Translations under genes and position numbers: made by a program | In this document: piece by piece, positions 14,728-14,931 of the stretch | Layout: the number at the start of each line of letters is the position of its first letter | How positions within the stretch are numbered: the stretch's first letter is position 1 | Notes under the pieces: model-generated | Database searches by the model: none | The model's input: only the letters and a program-made list of their open reading frames with translations | What the model was told of the DNA's origin: nothing | DNA from: Actinomycetes bacterium | Lineage (GTDB): Bacteria > Actinomycetota > Coriobacteriia > Coriobacteriales > Eggerthellaceae | DNA length: 14,931 nucleotides | Direction: 5' to 3' | NCBI GenBank assembly: GCA_023429565.1 | Contig: JAEZDJ010000026.1 | Location: 1 to 14,931, forward strand

Positions 14728-14874
14728 TTATGCTCGGTGGAATTGTAGCACAGGAGCCACGGGGCCAGACGAGACCGGCCCCAGCTGGCGGCACGGGTCA
14801 GCCGCCCGGAGTTTGAATTCTTTATTGCAGGTTCTGTCTTTAAAGCTGCACTTGGTCTTACAAGCAAATCCCAT
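14728..14874 (-). CDS. Possible cysteine-rich 48-residue ORF upstream of cysS
   Basis: ATG 14874 opens a frame (MGFACKTKCSFKDRTC, then ADPC) with four cysteines at 5, 9, 16 and 28, ending in TAA at 14728. It lies upstream of a cysteine-tRNA synthetase gene, where a cysteine-codon leader would make sense. Against this, the ribosome site is poor and a strong cysS promoter element overlaps the end of the frame. I treat it as a candidate only. Confidence 0.2.
   Translation of the reverse strand: MGFACKTKCSFKDRTCNKEFKLRAADPCRQLGPVSSGPVAPVLQFHRA
14742..14750 (-). promoter_or_regulatory. Extended -10 promoter candidate for cysS
   Basis: On the minus strand TGCTACAAT (14750-14742) matches the TGnTATAAT extended -10 form with one change. 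It lies 72 bp before the cysS ATG, predicting a leader of about 65 nt. No clear -35 box is present. Confidence 0.5.
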
Positions 14875-14931
14875 GACGGGCGCGAGGGCCCTTAGGCCCG
14901 AGTGTCCGGTACGTTTTCGCAAGGGAAAAAA
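14751..14931. other. Hairpin-rich non-coding stretch upstream of cysS
   Basis: Three perfect GC stems occur: GGGGCC/GGCCCC (14761-14766 and 14777-14782), GGCGGC/GCCGCC (14787-14792 and 14801-14806) and GGGCC/GGCCC (14886-14890 and 14895-14899). An AT-rich patch (about 14815-14870) separates the first two from the third. No tRNA, rRNA or T-box motif is visible. The six A at the window end could be the T-run of a minus-strand terminator whose stem lies outside. Confidence 0.4.

Noticed and set aside
14671..14931. T-box riboswitch upstream of cysS
   Set aside because: No T-box core sequence and no antiterminator/terminator pair with a T-run are visible.

Overview
The window looks like a chromosomal segment from a GC-rich member of the Eggerthellaceae (Actinomycetota, Coriobacteriia). 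The strongest pointers are a LuxR-type regulator with a large polytopic membrane domain encoded divergently from a Tat-exported flavin reductase, an arrangement this family carries in many copies, and the general gene style. The genus cannot be settled from the sequence alone. There are no rRNA or tRNA genes, no CRISPR array and no intact insertion sequence.

Layout, left to right. (1) 1-328: start of a membrane-anchored protein on the minus strand, cut by the window edge, probably the sensor part of a signalling protein. (2) 329-786: a gene-poor spacer with a possible gene remnant and a candidate promoter. (3) 787-4845: a block that reads as detoxification or stress functions. It holds an MFS efflux-type transporter and an MBL-fold hydrolase (one operon), then an HxlR-type regulator divergent from a flavin reductase, followed by a maltose/galactoside-type O-acetyltransferase. 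(4) 4986-8363: a frameshifted membrane-LuxR regulator divergent from a Tat/lipoprotein flavin reductase, with a perfect palindrome between them. (5) 8397-11392: a minus-strand unit with a YkvI-type transporter and a class III aminotransferase, separated by a large fold-back element and closed by a shared terminator. A small ORF overlaps the transporter start as ATGA. (6) 11465-14931: cysS, a U32-family protein and a 99-residue unknown protein on the minus strand, ending in a clear intrinsic terminator. A hairpin-rich leader region lies upstream of cysS.

How the parts may work together: the HxlR regulator probably controls the flavin reductase through repeated CTTTCC/GGAAAG half-sites, as redox-sensing HxlR proteins control quinone or azo reductases. 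The LuxR protein would be expected to control the adjacent exported reductase, but its reading frame is broken by one base in a T6 run. The transporter and aminotransferase probably import and deaminate one amino compound. The most unusual non-coding feature is the 95-bp fold-back at 9901-9995. The open questions are whether the LuxR frameshift is real and what the fold-back does.
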